64,000 bases of DNA from Echinometra lucunter (Eukaryota; Echinodermata; Echinoidea; Camarodonta; Echinometridae): NCBI GenBank assembly GCA_029962745.1, contig CM057171.1, positions 18,174,171-18,238,170 on the forward strand, given 5' to 3'. The notes under the pieces are model-generated. The model did no database searches and was not told the DNA's origin. It was given only the letters and a program-made list of their open reading frames with translations. The position numbers and the translations under genes are program-made. Positions within the stretch are counted from its first letter, which is position 1, and the number at the start of each line of letters is the position of its first letter. Below, one piece after another: positions 9,801-21,919 of the stretch.

Positions 9801-12800
9801 CTACATACATACTAGCAAACTATACCCTGTACATAATGGCATACCTGCAAATATTAGCTATGTCACATCGTCTAGTGGCCCCTTCACTTAAATGCCATAG
9901 TAATTGAATAATTTATTTTTTCGAAAATATCTTCAGCTCACAGGCCACAGCTTCGGGTTGATATAATTTTTGCTGGCAGTTGGTTTCCTGTTGATGTGTA
10001 GAGTTGCTTGTACCTTCACAATGCCATACTGTGACATGGTGACACGGCACTTCCTCTCTCACTTTCTCTCTCACAGCTTTTTTTTTTTTGTCTTCATTTT
10101 TCTCCATGTCTCTTGTTTGTCACGTTCTCTTCCTCTTCCTTCTCTTTCATTTTCTTTCTCATTCTGCCATTCTCTCTCTCTCTCTTTCTCTTTCTCTTCT
10201 CTCTGTCTTTCCCTCTTTCTTCCTATTTCTTTAACCCATTCGTGACAGGAATTATTTAACGCCTAATTTGATCAGCTTTTATTCTTCAAATTGGCAACAC
10301 CAACATTTTTATTTTATTGCTACATTTTTCTTATAAAACGTCATGTATCTGAAATGAATATAAATTGACAGAAATTATGATGAGAAGTCAAAAAGTTGCC
10401 AATTTGCAGGGGAAAACGTTGATTTTGAACTTTCTATCACATTGCCAATTTAAGGATTTGAATGCTTATTTTCCTTTAAAAAAATTTCAGCATCAAACAA
10501 CGAATATTAACGCAACCAAAATGGGTACAGTTTGTGTAGAATTTTTTGCTCTTTCTGCTCATGTATTTGGTATGATTTTTAGGGCTTTGCATCAAAAGAT
10601 ATTAGGCCAAACCACAAAATGTGGACCTCTGTCATTAATGGGTTAAGGAAATAAAATCTTTGTACATTCTTTCTCATTTGGGGGTTTCTATTTCACCGAT
10701 TCCTTTCATATTACCTCCTTGTGCTTCATTTTTGTCTCGCCTGCGTAGCGGAGCGAGACATAGGTATCACTATTTCCGGTGTCGGCGTCGTCGGCGTCGT
10801 CGGCGGCGTCGTCGGCGGCGTCGTCGGCGGCGTCGTCGGCGTCGTCGTCAACAATTGTGTTGTACACCCAATAACTTTCTATAGCTTTAAGGTGGGATCA
10901 CCAAATTCATACCAGAGGTCCATCTCTTGAAGGCGCAGGTCAAGTTCGAATATGAGTCGAATTTGAATAAGGTCAAAGGTCAAAGGTCAATGAACTTTCC
11001 ATGACTGGCACTGTGCTATATTGTACACACAATAACTTTTTATACCTTCGAGGTAGGATTGCCAAATTCATACAAGAGGTCCATCTCTTGAAGGTTCAGG
11101 TCAAGTTCGAATGTGAGTTGAATTTGATTAAGGTCAAAGGTCAAAGGTCAATGAACTTTCCATGACTGGCACTGTGCTGTGTTGTACACACAATAACTTT
11201 CTATAGCTTCGAGGTGGGATCACCAAATTTATACCAGAGGTACATCTCTTGAAGGCACAGGTCAAGTTTGAGTATGAGTTGAATTTGAATAAGGTCAGAG
11301 GTCAAAGGTCAATGAACTTTCCATGACTGGCACTGTGCTATGTTGTACACACAATAACTTTCTATACCTTCGAGGTAGGATTGCCAAATTCATATGAGAG
11401 GTCCATCTCTTGAAGGTGCAGGTCAAGTTCGAATGTGAGTTGAATTTGATTAAGGTCAAAGGTCAAAGGTCAATGAACTTTTCATAACTGGCACTGTGCT
11501 ATGTTGTACACCTAATAACTTTCTATAGCTTTGACGTGGAATCACCAAATTCATACCAGAGGTCCATCTCTTGAAGGCGCAGGTCAAGTTCGAATATGAG
11601 TCGAATTTGAATAAGGTCAAAGGTCAAAGGTCAATGAACTTTCCATGACTGGCACTGTGCTATATTGTACACACAATAACTTTTTATACCTTCGAGGTAG
11701 GATTGCCAAATTCATACAAGAGGTCCATCTCTTGAAGGTGCAGGTCAAGTTCGAATGTGAGTTGAATTTGATTAAGGTCAAAGGTCAATGAACTTTCCAT
11801 GACTGGCACTGTGCTGTGTTTTACACACAATAACTTTCTATAGCTTCGAGGTGGGATCACCAAATTTATACCAGAGGTACATCTCTTGAAGGCACAGGTC
11901 AAGTTTGAGTATGAGTTGAATTTGAATAAGGTCAGAGGTCAAAGGTCAATGAACTTTCCATGACTGGCACTGTGCTATGTTGTACACACAATAACTTTCT
12001 ATACCTTCGAGGTAGGATTGCCAAATTCATATGAGAGGTCCATCTCTTGAAGGTGCAGGTCAAGTTCGAATGTGAGTTGAATTTGATTAAGGTCAAAGGT
12101 CAAAGGTCAATGAACTTTTCATAACTGGCACTGTGCTGTGTTGTACACCTAATAACTTTCTATAGCTTTGACGTGGAATCACCAAATTCATACCATTTTT
12201 CAAACAATAAGTTTGCCATAACACCTTAATAATTAATTTAATTTTACAATTTTACTCACATTATTATCAGTTACATTCTTTTTCACTAACATTCATTTCC
12301 TTACTTGCATGGAAATAATTATAGCTTCATAGTATTAACAGCATTCTTAGTGTTATCTGATTTCCTAGGGATAAAGTAGGCCTATACCATTATTGCATAT
12401 GTAAACTGTCAGAACCACAATTCACCCCCTAAACTGCTGACAGCCTCAGAAGTCATATAGCATAGTTTTGACATGCAGTCTCTTCATGACTGCAATATGC
12501 AGGCGAGACAACGCTTGGCGTTTGCCTTGTTTTTAATAAACAGAGGGAAAAAAAAAACAAATGGAAAGAAAAGTATGCAGTAGCCATGTCACATGTGAAT
12601 TGTTACATCTACCGGTACTTGCAATATTGATGGATATGTATTAATGCATATTCCTATTTGTAATTTGCATAGAACAAATACACCTCTGCTGACTTTACGA
12701 ATGAAAAGAAAAAGATTAAAGTGAAGAAGTCCTGTAGCATGCATGTACCTCTAAATACAAAAATATATCTTCATGCTACACATTTAAAAAAAATACATGT

Positions 12801-15800
12801 GATGTTCTTTACAGTCCTTATACATGTAGCAACTAGCAAAGCAGTTGCACTATTTTACAGTGTCGTTCTCTAATGCTTAACCCATAGAGGTACAGTGTCA
12901 TCTATAGGAGACGCTTTTGCAATATCTGTTGGTTCCAGAATGTTGGGCAGGACATACATGAGCAGAAAGAGGAAAATGCACTGACAAATTTGTGCTCATT
13001 CCCATCGCTGCATGGTGTGGCATTCTCGAATTAAAGCAGTTTAAATGTAACTAATCATTAAATTCTTTAAATTGGCAACGCAGTGAATAATATATAATCA
13101 CTATTTCTGTGTTCAAATTGGCAATTTCTGATTCAATTTTACAATTATATTTCATTTTGGTTTATGTTATATCCATATTTTTTTTTCAAGCTATGTAAAC
13201 ATGCAAAAAATAATTTGTATTGCCAATTTGAGGATTGAAGATGATTAATTCAGACCTCAAGAAAGCTCTGTACTGCTGTGGGTTAAAGCCTTGCACACAT
13301 ATATATTCATGTACCGTCCATATTAGCCATTTCCTGCATACAGTGTATATGTACAGTTGTACATGCGTACCTGTAAAACGTGTACATTTATTACTTTTTA
13401 TAGACTCTGAAGTACATGTACACACTTGTTCAAGCCTAATTACTCGCCGATAGATTGCAGTTTATTTTCGTGGCTTTCTGGAGACGTGAATAATGGGTAT
13501 ACCATTAATGATTGATTGGATACACTGCATACAAACTTACAAAGAACTATAGGTTGCTATGGAAACGACATCCACAGACTTGTTATTGCCCAGCTTTTAT
13601 TGATTCTCATTTGAACAACAACTCGCGGCAAGAACCGGGAGCTTTGATATGTGTACTCTTAATTGAATTAAAATGTTTATTATTCTTGACGAAGAAAGCA
13701 GGCATATGCTAGTGTATGCTAGAATGATAATAGTGTGGAAATTATTTGAGCAAAAAAAATGGAATTGAATTGAAAAAAAAAAACCAGTCCAACCTTGTTC
13801 AGAAAGACCCTGGTGGTATGGTTTTTCAACCAGATGCATTCTCACAGTGTACATAATATATGTACAGTATTCCTTCAATCAATTCCACATGAAAATACCG
13901 TGCAAAATATGCGCAAAACTCACTCAAAACCAGTGGTTAGTGTGACATGTGCTCTCTACATAATAACATTTGTGAGAGCACAAGTCTATCACATGCACAA
14001 AGGATACATGTACATGTACTTATCTTACTATACATAGAAAGCTGTCACAGGCATGGACTTACTGAAGACGTGTATTTACTTGTAAGCATATCTCGTATAT
14101 CCTGCCAAATTTCTTATCAGGATTTGTGGTTGGATAAAGCAGGCTGAACTTTACTTGAAAGACATAAGAATCTGATTTGATGGAATAATTTCAGATTTCT
14201 TTACAAAGATCAGGAAATACATGTTCTGTATTACTTGGTTAATTGGAACTCTTTATTGTATTAACCAGCCACGTACATGTACACCCCCTCCCCCCCCCCA
14301 AAAAAAAAAAAGGAAAAGAAAAAGAAAAGAAAGAAAAGAGGAAAGAGAAGGAAGAAAAAGCATTCTAAATTACCAGCACTTTATGTAGTAATACCTCTGC
14401 ACATTTCACAGCACATTGTACATGTACATGTGCAGGAAGATATCATTATGCACAAACAGTTTCATTAGAGGGTTTGGATAACACCTACTCAGTGAAAGTT
14501 TGTTGATATCTTATTTTGCCAAAAGAGCCCACTTTAATATGTTGCATTAGGAGGAATTAAAAAAAAAAAAAAAAGAGTAAGGAAGGATATCCTGTTGAGC
14601 TAAGATATCAACAGCCTTTGAGCAAGGCTACCGCATGGTGTTACCGAAAGCCTCCAATTGTGAATCCAGATACATGCAGGATTCTCACTAGAAAAAATAT
14701 TCGCACACGGTTCCCACTCTGCGCAAAGCGTGGAAGTTTCAGAAGTTTTAATAATAACCTAAAGTTAGGTGTGGCGGCAGTATATGCTGTAGTAAAAGGA
14801 TGAAATATACTTGGTAAGCAGGAGCAAAACAATCTGTGACATTTATCATTATTGTTAGGAATATATACTCCAATATTTTTTTACCCTTGTTGCCACGCAT
14901 GGTGCAGCAATTTCACACATGGTTCTTCCTTGTCTGAAACCCTTTACGCATGGTATTGGAACCATGGGTGTTATGTACTGGCGAGAACCATGGATACATG
15001 TAGTTATGCAATATTCTTGTATCTTTTAGTGCTTCCAATCTTGAGAAAATATAGGGTTTATAGCATAAGTTTATGAATTTATTGTACTGATTGACAACAT
15101 GAGAAATACATATATAGGGCTCATTCAAAATTATCCCCTTGAAATAATGTACTTGTTGATAGATGTATGTGTACTTCTTTCAAGAAAAAGGGATTATTTC
15201 ATTCTAGTCATTCTTTTTTTTTTTTTTTCATTTCTTCGATAGATTATGGCGGTGTAAACATCATCACAAGAATCAGTGCTGGAATCACGACGGGAGCATG
15301 TGCTGTCATCACTGCTCAACCCACAGACGTGGTCAAGATTCGGCTGCAAGCGCAGGGTAATGCAGTTCTAAATGGCGCCCCCAAGAGGTACACCGGTGCC
15401 ATTAACGCTTATCAGACCATTGCGAAGGAGGAAGGAGTCAGGGGGCTGTGGAAAGGTTAGTGTAGAAGGCTCTGAAGTGCTTCTTAATTCAAGATATTTT
15501 TATGGACATTGTAGTGCCAGTGAATACTTACATGTGCTTTACTTTTAAAGTTGTTTCCCTAATGTTCATGACCTGATGAATTTAAAAAGAAAAAAAAAAA
15601 GGAAAAAAAGAGTAACAACATGACGTTTCACTTGGCTTCATGCATGGATGGAAGTATAACTGTTTGAATTTTAGTGCAGGGTATCATGTTTGTCAAAGCA
15701 AAAAGAAAAATAAAGTCATTTCACTCATTATTTCCTTTGCACAAAACATTTGTGTTATAAATATAAATAAGATATAAATAATGCATTAATAAACAATGTT

Positions 15801-17104
15801 TGCAAGCCATGTGGTCTTGGTGATTTCTAATTATAACTTCATCGTAATTGAGATATTGTTTCTACTACTTTTTAGGAACAATGCCCAACATTGTCCGAAA
15901 CTCTGTTGTCAACGCCAGTGAAGTCGTAGCCTATGATCTCATAAAGGAGGGCATCCTCAAACGACGATGGATGAAGGACGAATTCCCCTGTCACTTTGTC
16001 TCGGCGTTTGGCGCAGGCTTTGTCACCACGTGCGTCGCTACCCCGGTGGATGTCGTGAAGACGAGGTTCATGAACTCCAGCCCCGGCCATTACAGGGGAG
16101 CCATTGACTGTGCCACACAGATGTTCAAGAAAGAGGGCCTCACAGCTTTCTACAAAGGGTAAGATCAGGCCCCTAAAGCTCCGCCATTTTGTACAGATCC
16201 ATAAGAAGGCCAACCTAAGCATCCATTAATATTCATGATCAAAAATGAATAATTCATTTTGTAAAATGCTTTCCACATGTAGCATCTGTTTCTTTCACAT
16301 TGTTTCATGACCAGAAATCGAGTTTATCTTTCAGCTTTGAGAAACAAAACACAAGTCAAAAATTTCTGTCAGTTACTACATGTAGTTTGAATCAAATATA
16401 TTATGCAAACATCTTACCCATAGACATAAATTTACTAGACGAAAAGCAGCATGCGCGGATATCATTACACGAATAGCATTAGGCCCCTCCTCTTTCGGAT
16501 CATATGAAGTGGCCTTTAAGCACCCGTTATTGCCATGATATTGATAACACTGTTGCGTTATTCATAGTTATTGCATGTATCAATTTCATTCTGACACTTT
16601 GTTTGAATGCGCATTTGTTGCGCATTTATTGTGCATTTCTTGTGCATTAACTGCGCATGCGGTAAGCTGATGCGTATAATGTTTCATAAACTGTTTCAAA
16701 GCCATGGGGAAGGTTGATTAGTTAGTAAATAAAAATTGGTTTATACCCTAAGGTTTTAAATGGTCACACAGTGATAAGAAATCAACATAATATTGTTGAA
16801 AGAATGCACTGCACACAGGGGTGGGTATGTATATAATTTCTCTTAAATAGGCAGATATTCTTCTGAGTAATTAAATAAATGAAATGATCCTTAACAGTAC
16901 TAAATACCAAAAAGATGGCCAGACTTCTTTTTTTCTAATATTCCTAGTTCTTTTCTAATATTCCTAGTTCTTTTTCTTTTTCTATTTTTTTTTTTTTGCA
17001 GATTTACTCCACAGTTCTTGCGACTTGGTTCGTGGAACATTGTCATGTTTGTATGCTACGAGCAGCTCAAACGAGCAATGATCCTGTCAACGCAACACAG
17101 CTAA
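6687..17104 (+). CDS. ucp: Mitochondrial uncoupling protein, UCP1/2/3 type (5 coding exons)
   Basis: Inner-membrane carrier of the SLC25 family; UCP2-type members mediate regulated proton leak and/or metabolite exchange. Coding exons join as 6687-6812, 7371-7614, 15243-15455, 15876-16158 and 17002-17104 (969 nt, 322 residues; vertebrate UCP2 is about 309). The introns are GT-AG with phases 0, 1, 1 and 2. The three carrier signatures P-x-D-x-x-K are at residues 33-38 (PLDTAK), 150-155 (PTDVVK) and 251-256 (PVDVVK), one per repeat of about 100 residues. UCP hallmarks include [13 protein letters not shown] after the first repeat, [12 protein letters not shown] in the second, and [20 protein letters not shown] at the C-terminus. 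The start ATG (6687) has A at -3 and G at +4, and the N-terminus begins [12 protein letters not shown] as in the family. A second donor in exon 2 would remove five residues. Intron 2 is 7.6 kb and repeat-filled. Invertebrate genes of this clade are co-orthologous to UCP1-3, so a numbered name is not justified. Confidence 0.96.
7371..7614 (+). CDS. ucp: UCP coding exon 2 (residues 43-124)
   Basis: Acceptor CGCAG at 7366-7370. Encodes [11 protein letters not shown] through [11 protein letters not shown], including [20 protein letters not shown] and [16 protein letters not shown]. Two donors fit the frame equally (phase 1): GTGCGT after 7614 and GTGCTC after 7599. I prefer 7614 because of G at position +5 and because the linker length is closer to vertebrate UCPs, but both may be used. 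GC content at third codon positions is much higher than in the surrounding AT-rich DNA. Confidence 0.92.
7776..8193. mobile_element. TTAA MITE family A, copy 1 (UCP intron 2)
   Basis: Ends TTAACCCATTCGTGACAG and its complement CTGTCACGAATGGGTTAA, 418 bp. Piggybac-like TTAA-CCC...GGG-TTAA termini. A tandem 21-bp word (CCCTATTTGATACTTAACCC) lies immediately at its left edge. Confidence 0.88.
9207..9428. repeat. (GAAA)n/(GAAG)n purine microsatellite
   Basis: About 220 bases of plus-strand purine repeat inside UCP intron 2. It produces spurious Lys/Glu- or Phe/Leu-rich ORFs in all frames. Confidence 0.95.
10231..10646. mobile_element. TTAA MITE family A, copy 2 (UCP intron 2)
   Basis: Same element as copy 1 in the opposite orientation, TTAACCCATTCGTGACAGG to CATTAATGGGTTAA. 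It follows a CT-rich microsatellite (about 10045-10230). Confidence 0.88.
10735..12531 (+). mobile_element. Element with 161-bp tandem array (pearl/Helentron-like organisation)
   Basis: It opens with a palindrome TCTCGCCTGCGTAGCGGAGC (10735 on), then a GTCGGC-type hexamer array (about 10783-10848). About nine tandem units of 161 bp follow, then a unique tail ending near AGGCGAGACAACGCTTGGCG. Unit phase markers at 10970, 11131, 11292, 11453, 11614, 11775, 11929 and 12090 give steps of 161, with one of 154. Units recur as a four-unit higher-order pattern. Bivalve pearl elements and some non-autonomous Helitrons have this plan of unique ends around a core array of about 160 bp; assignment to that group is inference. 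Confidence 0.7.
10970..12109 (+). promoter_or_regulatory. Eight phased DR1 (AGGTCA) clusters in UCP intron 2
   Basis: Each 161-bp unit carries AGGTCAAAGGTCAAAGGTCA or a one-base variant, that is, two overlapping DR1 sites from three half-sites. Start positions are 10970, 11131, 11292, 11453, 11614, 11775 (two half-sites only), 11929 and 12090. DR1 is the known binding arrangement of HNF4, COUP-TF, RXR homodimers and PPAR-RXR. Presence is seen directly; enhancer activity on the UCP gene is a hypothesis. Confidence 0.5.
12877..13286. mobile_element. TTAA MITE family B, copy 1 (UCP intron 2)
   Basis: Ends TTAACCCATAGAGGTACAG and CTGTACTGCTGTGGGTTAA; about 410 bp, no transposase. Interior words TTTAAATTGGCAA and TATTGCCAATTTGAGG link it to family A. 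Confidence 0.87.
13287..15242 (+). other. Remainder of UCP intron 2
   Basis: AT-rich intron sequence with a poly-C/poly-A purine tract near 14284-14360 and many ACATGTAC words. No additional exon is needed: the phases of exons 2 and 3 agree. Confidence 0.5.
15243..15455 (+). CDS. ucp: UCP coding exon 3 (residues 124-195)
   Basis: Acceptor at 15241-15242 behind a T-rich tract; donor GTTAGT after 15455; phase 1 on both sides. Encodes [14 protein letters not shown], the second signature [13 protein letters not shown], and the repeat end GVRGLWKG. All of it is diagnostic of the second carrier repeat. Confidence 0.95.
15876..16158 (+). CDS. ucp: UCP coding exon 4 (residues 195-289)
   Basis: Acceptor TTTAG at 15871-15875; donor GTAAGA after 16158 (phase 2). 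Encodes [35 protein letters not shown], the third signature [13 protein letters not shown], and [12 protein letters not shown] dispersed repeat begins only about six bases into the following intron. Confidence 0.95.
16166..16690. mobile_element. Dispersed repeat in UCP intron 4 (also near 26.4-27.2 kb)
   Basis: Positions 16418-16690 match 26424-26616 plus 27035-27105 directly. Positions 16166-16275 match the reverse complement of about 27124-27235 (word CTAAAGCTCCGCCATTTTGT). The second locus carries an inserted family B element; this one does not. Confidence 0.65.
17002..17104 (+). CDS. ucp: UCP coding exon 5 (residues 289-322) with stop
   Basis: A strong T-rich acceptor ends at 17001. Encodes [17 protein letters not shown], then [17 protein letters not shown] and TAA at 17102-17104. 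The SWN-x-VMF-x-x-YEQLKR element is the conserved C-terminal, nucleotide-sensitive part of the UCP family. The last nine residues are divergent. Confidence 0.95.
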
Positions 17105-20100
17105 TACCATGGTTATGGCAATTGCTCCGCCTCAAGAATATACAGACTTTGTCGTCGCTTTGCTTATGCCAAACATCCCTAGCAGCTTGTTTCAAATGAG
17201 TGCTTGAATCAGAGAATGATCTCGTGAATAGATTGCTGAAATGCTGTACTCTCAAACCTGTCTATTTGGGCCACCCACATGTAAGGGGATAAAAGAAAAA
17301 AAGAATGACGCCACTGTGAACATGTGGCCTTTTTTTTTACGTCTTTTACAAAAAAATTTTATACTTACTTAATGGATGCAGTTTAGGTGATCACTTTAAA
17401 CCTACCCACCAAGACTGACACCAGGCTGACAAAGGAGCTAAACATAATTTTACAGTACCCCAAATGGAGAAGAATTGATCCGTTTGGAATCAGTGTGGAG
17501 TTGGTGAAGCAGTTTGATCAAGACGTTAAAGAGATAGGTGGGCTTTGCAGAGGGGGTGGCCACTAAAGATAGGTTTGACTGTATTTGCTTTGTGCTGTCA
17601 GGTGACAGTTGATCTGCCGCCTCAAGAGGATATCTGGCGTGTGAAGGCTTTGGACATGCCAACCACTCCACTCCAGTATTAGGATTAGGTGAGGAAGCAA
17701 AATGCAAGCCTGGATGGACAGTTGTGTAAATCTCTCTAATTTGCTGCTAATTATATCTAGATATATCATCTCCTTCTCCGCTGATTAAGAATTACTTGTA
17801 TATGATCATTGCTATATTGTATTGATGATTATGATTCAAAAAATTAGCTTGTAAAATGCATGTATATCAGTTATCCAACATAACCCATGTACAGCGGTAA
17901 GTACATGTGGTGCTTGGTTTATAACATACACCTCGGATAAGGGAGGCAAATTGAGGTGAAATGCTTGGCTTATAACACCATGAATGAGGTGGCTTAGCTA
18001 ATCCAAGTAATGCGAAAAGATGAGTTTGGAAAGCAAGGAATACGCACAATGTGCATTTTGCGTTCCGGACGAGTCTTTTTTGCACCATTCTTTGCTGAGT
18101 TACCCAACATATGACATAAAACTGATTCCGTAACACTTCCGTAACACTTCATTGTTATTCATGCATTATTTCTGAACATATGAACATGGTACATGTATGT
18201 ATAGTGTACCAGTATCCAGAGTTATTACCATTGGCATTTCTGTTTTCTTGCAGAAATAATGACATCAGGTTATTTTTTTTTTCATATCATTCTTGTTTTG
18301 TTCATACTCTCTGATTTCTGTGCATAATGGATTTATCGGAGCATGAAATACGCTGGTTTACTGAATGTCTACATGAAATGGGAATTTGATCAGTAATTCA
18401 TTGTGTGTACACAAACCATGTACTGGCAATCATGATATATACTGTTGTAGATACACTTCAGATATTTTTGCACAGTGGTGGCATTTACAGTTCATTAGTA
18501 TATATTCATGTATACCAAAAGTAGATCAAATATTTCCTTTTAAAAGGTCATGTACAGTTTTGGTAGACCATCAAACATTATTCACCAGATTTCTTTGCTT
18601 TCAACTGCTCAGTTGCATGATACTAGCAAAATTCAGATTTTGTTAATTTTTTCCTCCTGGAGTTGAATGTTACACAATTGTAAGGTGAAAAATATTTTTG
18701 ATGTTGGTTCAGTGATGTAAAACTCAAGCAACTTCAATGTGCATCACACAGTGCTTGCACGCATGTAAAGCCAGTGAAAGTTCTGTTTACCCGACAAGCA
18801 TAATGAAGTGCTGTGATCCTTGTGTGGAGAGCGGTCAGGTGCAAGCATATGGCACAATGTAGCCATTATCCTTTCAGATATTGACATTAAAACTCACCAA
18901 AATTCATGAATGAAATAAAATCTCACACATGTATCACTGTATGCTAGGCAGACAATGTCTATTCAATCGGATTTGTGCCAATTTTCCTTTTGCTAACCAA
19001 ACTGTACATAAACTTTAATATCATGAAAGTGTATTTATGTACAATATCATGCATTAAAAAAAAAGTGTGATGGGTGTTTTGAACAAAAAGAAAAATGAGA
19101 CTGGCACAGAGACAGGGTGACTGTGGTATAATTAGTTATGAATTTGAATTCATTGATCATGTAAGCTGTTATTTATTTTTACAGATATATCGTAGATGCC
19201 ATTTTCAGTTATTTCTTAGGTGCTTGGTGCAGGACACTTTTTAATAATCATGTTAAAGTGGGTGATTAAATGGAAATGATTTTAAGAATGTATTTTTATC
19301 ATTTTAGTGGAAAGATGGTATTTTTTCATCGAAAATATATTGGAATCTAGTGTTGAAATTAATTCACGTCTAAAATATAGGGATGAATTTATATGACTCA
19401 GAAAAGCAATGTTATTGAATAGTTGTTAATTGGTATGATGCCATTTTTTTCTCGCTCTCTCTCTTAAACATGCTTCAATTTAATCAAAATTTGGGGCTGT
19501 TTGCATAGATAATGTTTCTTTTTTTAGAAAAGAAATCCTCATACATATCATTGGTGTAAGAATTTGTTATTCACTGTTATTTCCTTTAAAAAAAAAAAAA
19601 ATCCACAGGGTATTTTGTAGTGTTGTGATTGTAAAAATAATAACATTGTGGCCTTTGTGAATTTAATATTTAATAAGGAAATTTACCCTTACAACAGCTT
19701 ATCAGACATGTAAATTGTAGCTCCATGTCAGTGTTTGTAGTATACAATGATCAATGACATAAAAGGAGATTTCAGAATTCATTTTCTATGTAGGAGAGTG
19801 CTAAGTAAGGGAGATAGTGAGTTTTACACATGTATTGAATTATAATCTTTAAATCTGGAATGATTAAAAGTTATTAAAACCAATTTAATGTGGGAATGAG
19901 ATGAGGGATGAGATGGGTTTTTGAAAAGTTGAAAGCATTACACATAATATACTGATGTTATTCTTAACCAGCTATAGTTGTAGCTAAATATCCTCAAAAT
20001 CGAGGTGTCACCCTTCATCCTGGAGAAGGAAAATGTTTGAAATAATTCATTTGAATATATACGACTCGTAGAACATAGTTTTTTTTTTTTAGTTCATAAT

Positions 20101-20600
20101 AGATAATATATTTTGTTTGATATTATAGTGCAATCCAATCTAAAGCAAAGGACATATGGAAATAGAGAAGTCTATGAAATGCTTGACTCTGTACAAGTAC
20201 ATGTGTATGTTCAGGCAGGAAAATCTGCTGATGAATTCTTGGTTTAATAAGACCATCGATATGTGATAATTGTATTGTTGAAAGGTTGAGTATTCAGCAG
20301 ATGTTTGTTGTACGAATGAGTGTATGAATGTATTAAAATGAAATATATTGTAGCATAGTGTAATGATAATTTTGCACAAAATATATACAGGGAAATTGTG
20401 TATGCTACTACATATGTATTGAATTGAGTAGGAAAGAACTGTTGTGTCTTGTGTAAATAATGTACTGTTCTTGTCGCAGTGCCTGTGTAGACTTGTCCTA
20501 TGGATCAACAACATTGTTACATGAGAATATGTAAATAAGATCTTATTTTGTGCATTATATGCATACTAATAATTAAAATAAATAAACTGCATTTTTATTG
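17105..20600 (+). other. Long UCP 3' UTR
   Basis: About 3.5 kb of AT-rich sequence without coding potential or recognised MITEs follows the UCP stop; the near absence of repeats contrasts with both flanks and suits transcribed UTR. It ends in overlapping AATAAA words at 20577-20586 followed by a T/GT-rich stretch. Earlier AATAAA words (for example near 18914) could give shorter forms. The end point is inferred. Confidence 0.5.
20577..20586 (+). terminator. Candidate UCP polyadenylation signal
   Basis: Two overlapping AATAAA hexamers, with a GT/T-rich downstream stretch (about 20600-20630) where cleavage factors would bind. The first dense purine microsatellite begins about 100 bases later, consistent with leaving the transcript. 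Confidence 0.45.
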
Positions 20601-20691
20601 TTCAAACTCATCTATGTTTGTATTTCCATGTGCAGGTATTCAAGTTTTTGGTTTTTTTTTAAAGGTCTTCATTTTCCATGTTCCATAATAG

Positions 20692-20782
20692 AGTGAGAGA
20701 GAGAGGGAGTGAGAAGGAAAGAGAGGGAGTGAGAAGGAGAGGGAGTGAGAAGGGAGGGAGGGAGAGAGAGAGAGAGATGGGG
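20692..20782. repeat. GA-rich microsatellite
   Basis: GAGAGAGGGAGTGAGAAGG-type purine repeat just beyond the UCP polyadenylation signal. Confidence 0.9.
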
Positions 20783-21009
20783 TAAAAAAGGGGGTTGGGG
20801 TGGAAAAAATTGAAAGAGGAATTTCATTGCAGAGAAAGATAAAGATACAGGAAGAGAGGGGTAAGGCAGCTTAGGGCAAGGCAGGGGCACACCAAGATGC
20901 CAAATGCACACTGTTGTTCGCATCGCTTGAGATTCGGACGCATGTAATGGTAACAACTCCATTTCGAAATAAAGCTACCGTAGATGAAAGGGGTGTAGAA
21001 AATGAGAGG

Positions 21010-21076
21010 AAAAGAGAGAGAGAGAGGGAGAGAGAGAGGGAGAGAGAGGGAGAGAGAGAGAGAGAGAGAGAGGGAA
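21010..21076. repeat. (GA)n microsatellite
   Basis: GAGAGAGAGAGGGAGA repeats; a source of spurious Arg/Glu ORFs. Confidence 0.92.
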
Positions 21077-21339
21077 GGAAGGAGGGTGGAGGGGAGGGTG
21101 GAAGAAATAGTAGTCACCCCCTCAATAACAATTATCTGGTTGTCAGGTCAGGAAATAGACTGAGATCTCCGAGGCGCAGAACAAGTAGGTTTCTTAACTC
21201 ATTCGTGCCTAGCTCAATCAGGATGTTGAACAACGAGGGCATGCTTTAGTTTTACCTCAGTGAGATATGTATAAATAGACAAATATTGAAGTATATTGTG
21301 ATCGTGATTAAGATTATAATGTAGAACCGAATTGCCTAT

Positions 21340-21580
21340 TGTTGGAATATCGAGCAAAATCCCTCTTAATTTGTGAAGCTTTGAAATTCATAGGTTTTCA
21401 TTATGTCCTGATGTAGTTGTTATCAAATTAATGTTCCTTAGTAAATTGTATTCATTGTATCCATTTTTTTTAATGTATGGATGTCTATATCTATGTTTGT
21501 AATCTCTAATTCTTGACATGCAAACAAAACAAATCTCCAAATTTGGACAATAAATTTTGAATTGAATTGAATTGAATTGT
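21340..21580 (+). mobile_element. Possible LINE 3' end with (GAATT)n tail
   Basis: AT-rich unique sequence ends in CAATAAATTTTGAATTGAAT and a GAATT repeat, a tail form seen on invertebrate non-LTR elements. No reverse transcriptase sequence was recognised upstream, so this is tentative. Confidence 0.3.
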
Positions 21581-21919
21581 CTAGAGAAATGAATGTTGAG
21601 AGGAGGATAGAGAAGATATAAGAATAGAGTGGTTGTGAGGAAAAGAGACGAGAAGATAGGAAGTGAGGGGCTGGGTAGTATAGCATAAGGTAGTGGCACG
21701 ATAGTCTAAAAGAACAAACCATTCATTTCAGAGTAGTGTAATATTCATTTCAATATTTTGTACAGGAAAGCGCACCATTGCGCATTTTACACAGGTTTTG
21801 TTACTTGAGTCGTCACGAAGGGAGGAAAGAGATGGATGGATGGACAGAAAGAGAGAGAAAGAGAGACAGAAAGAATGTGAAATGTGGGACAAAAAGATAC
21901 GTAAGGCAAAAAAAAAAAA

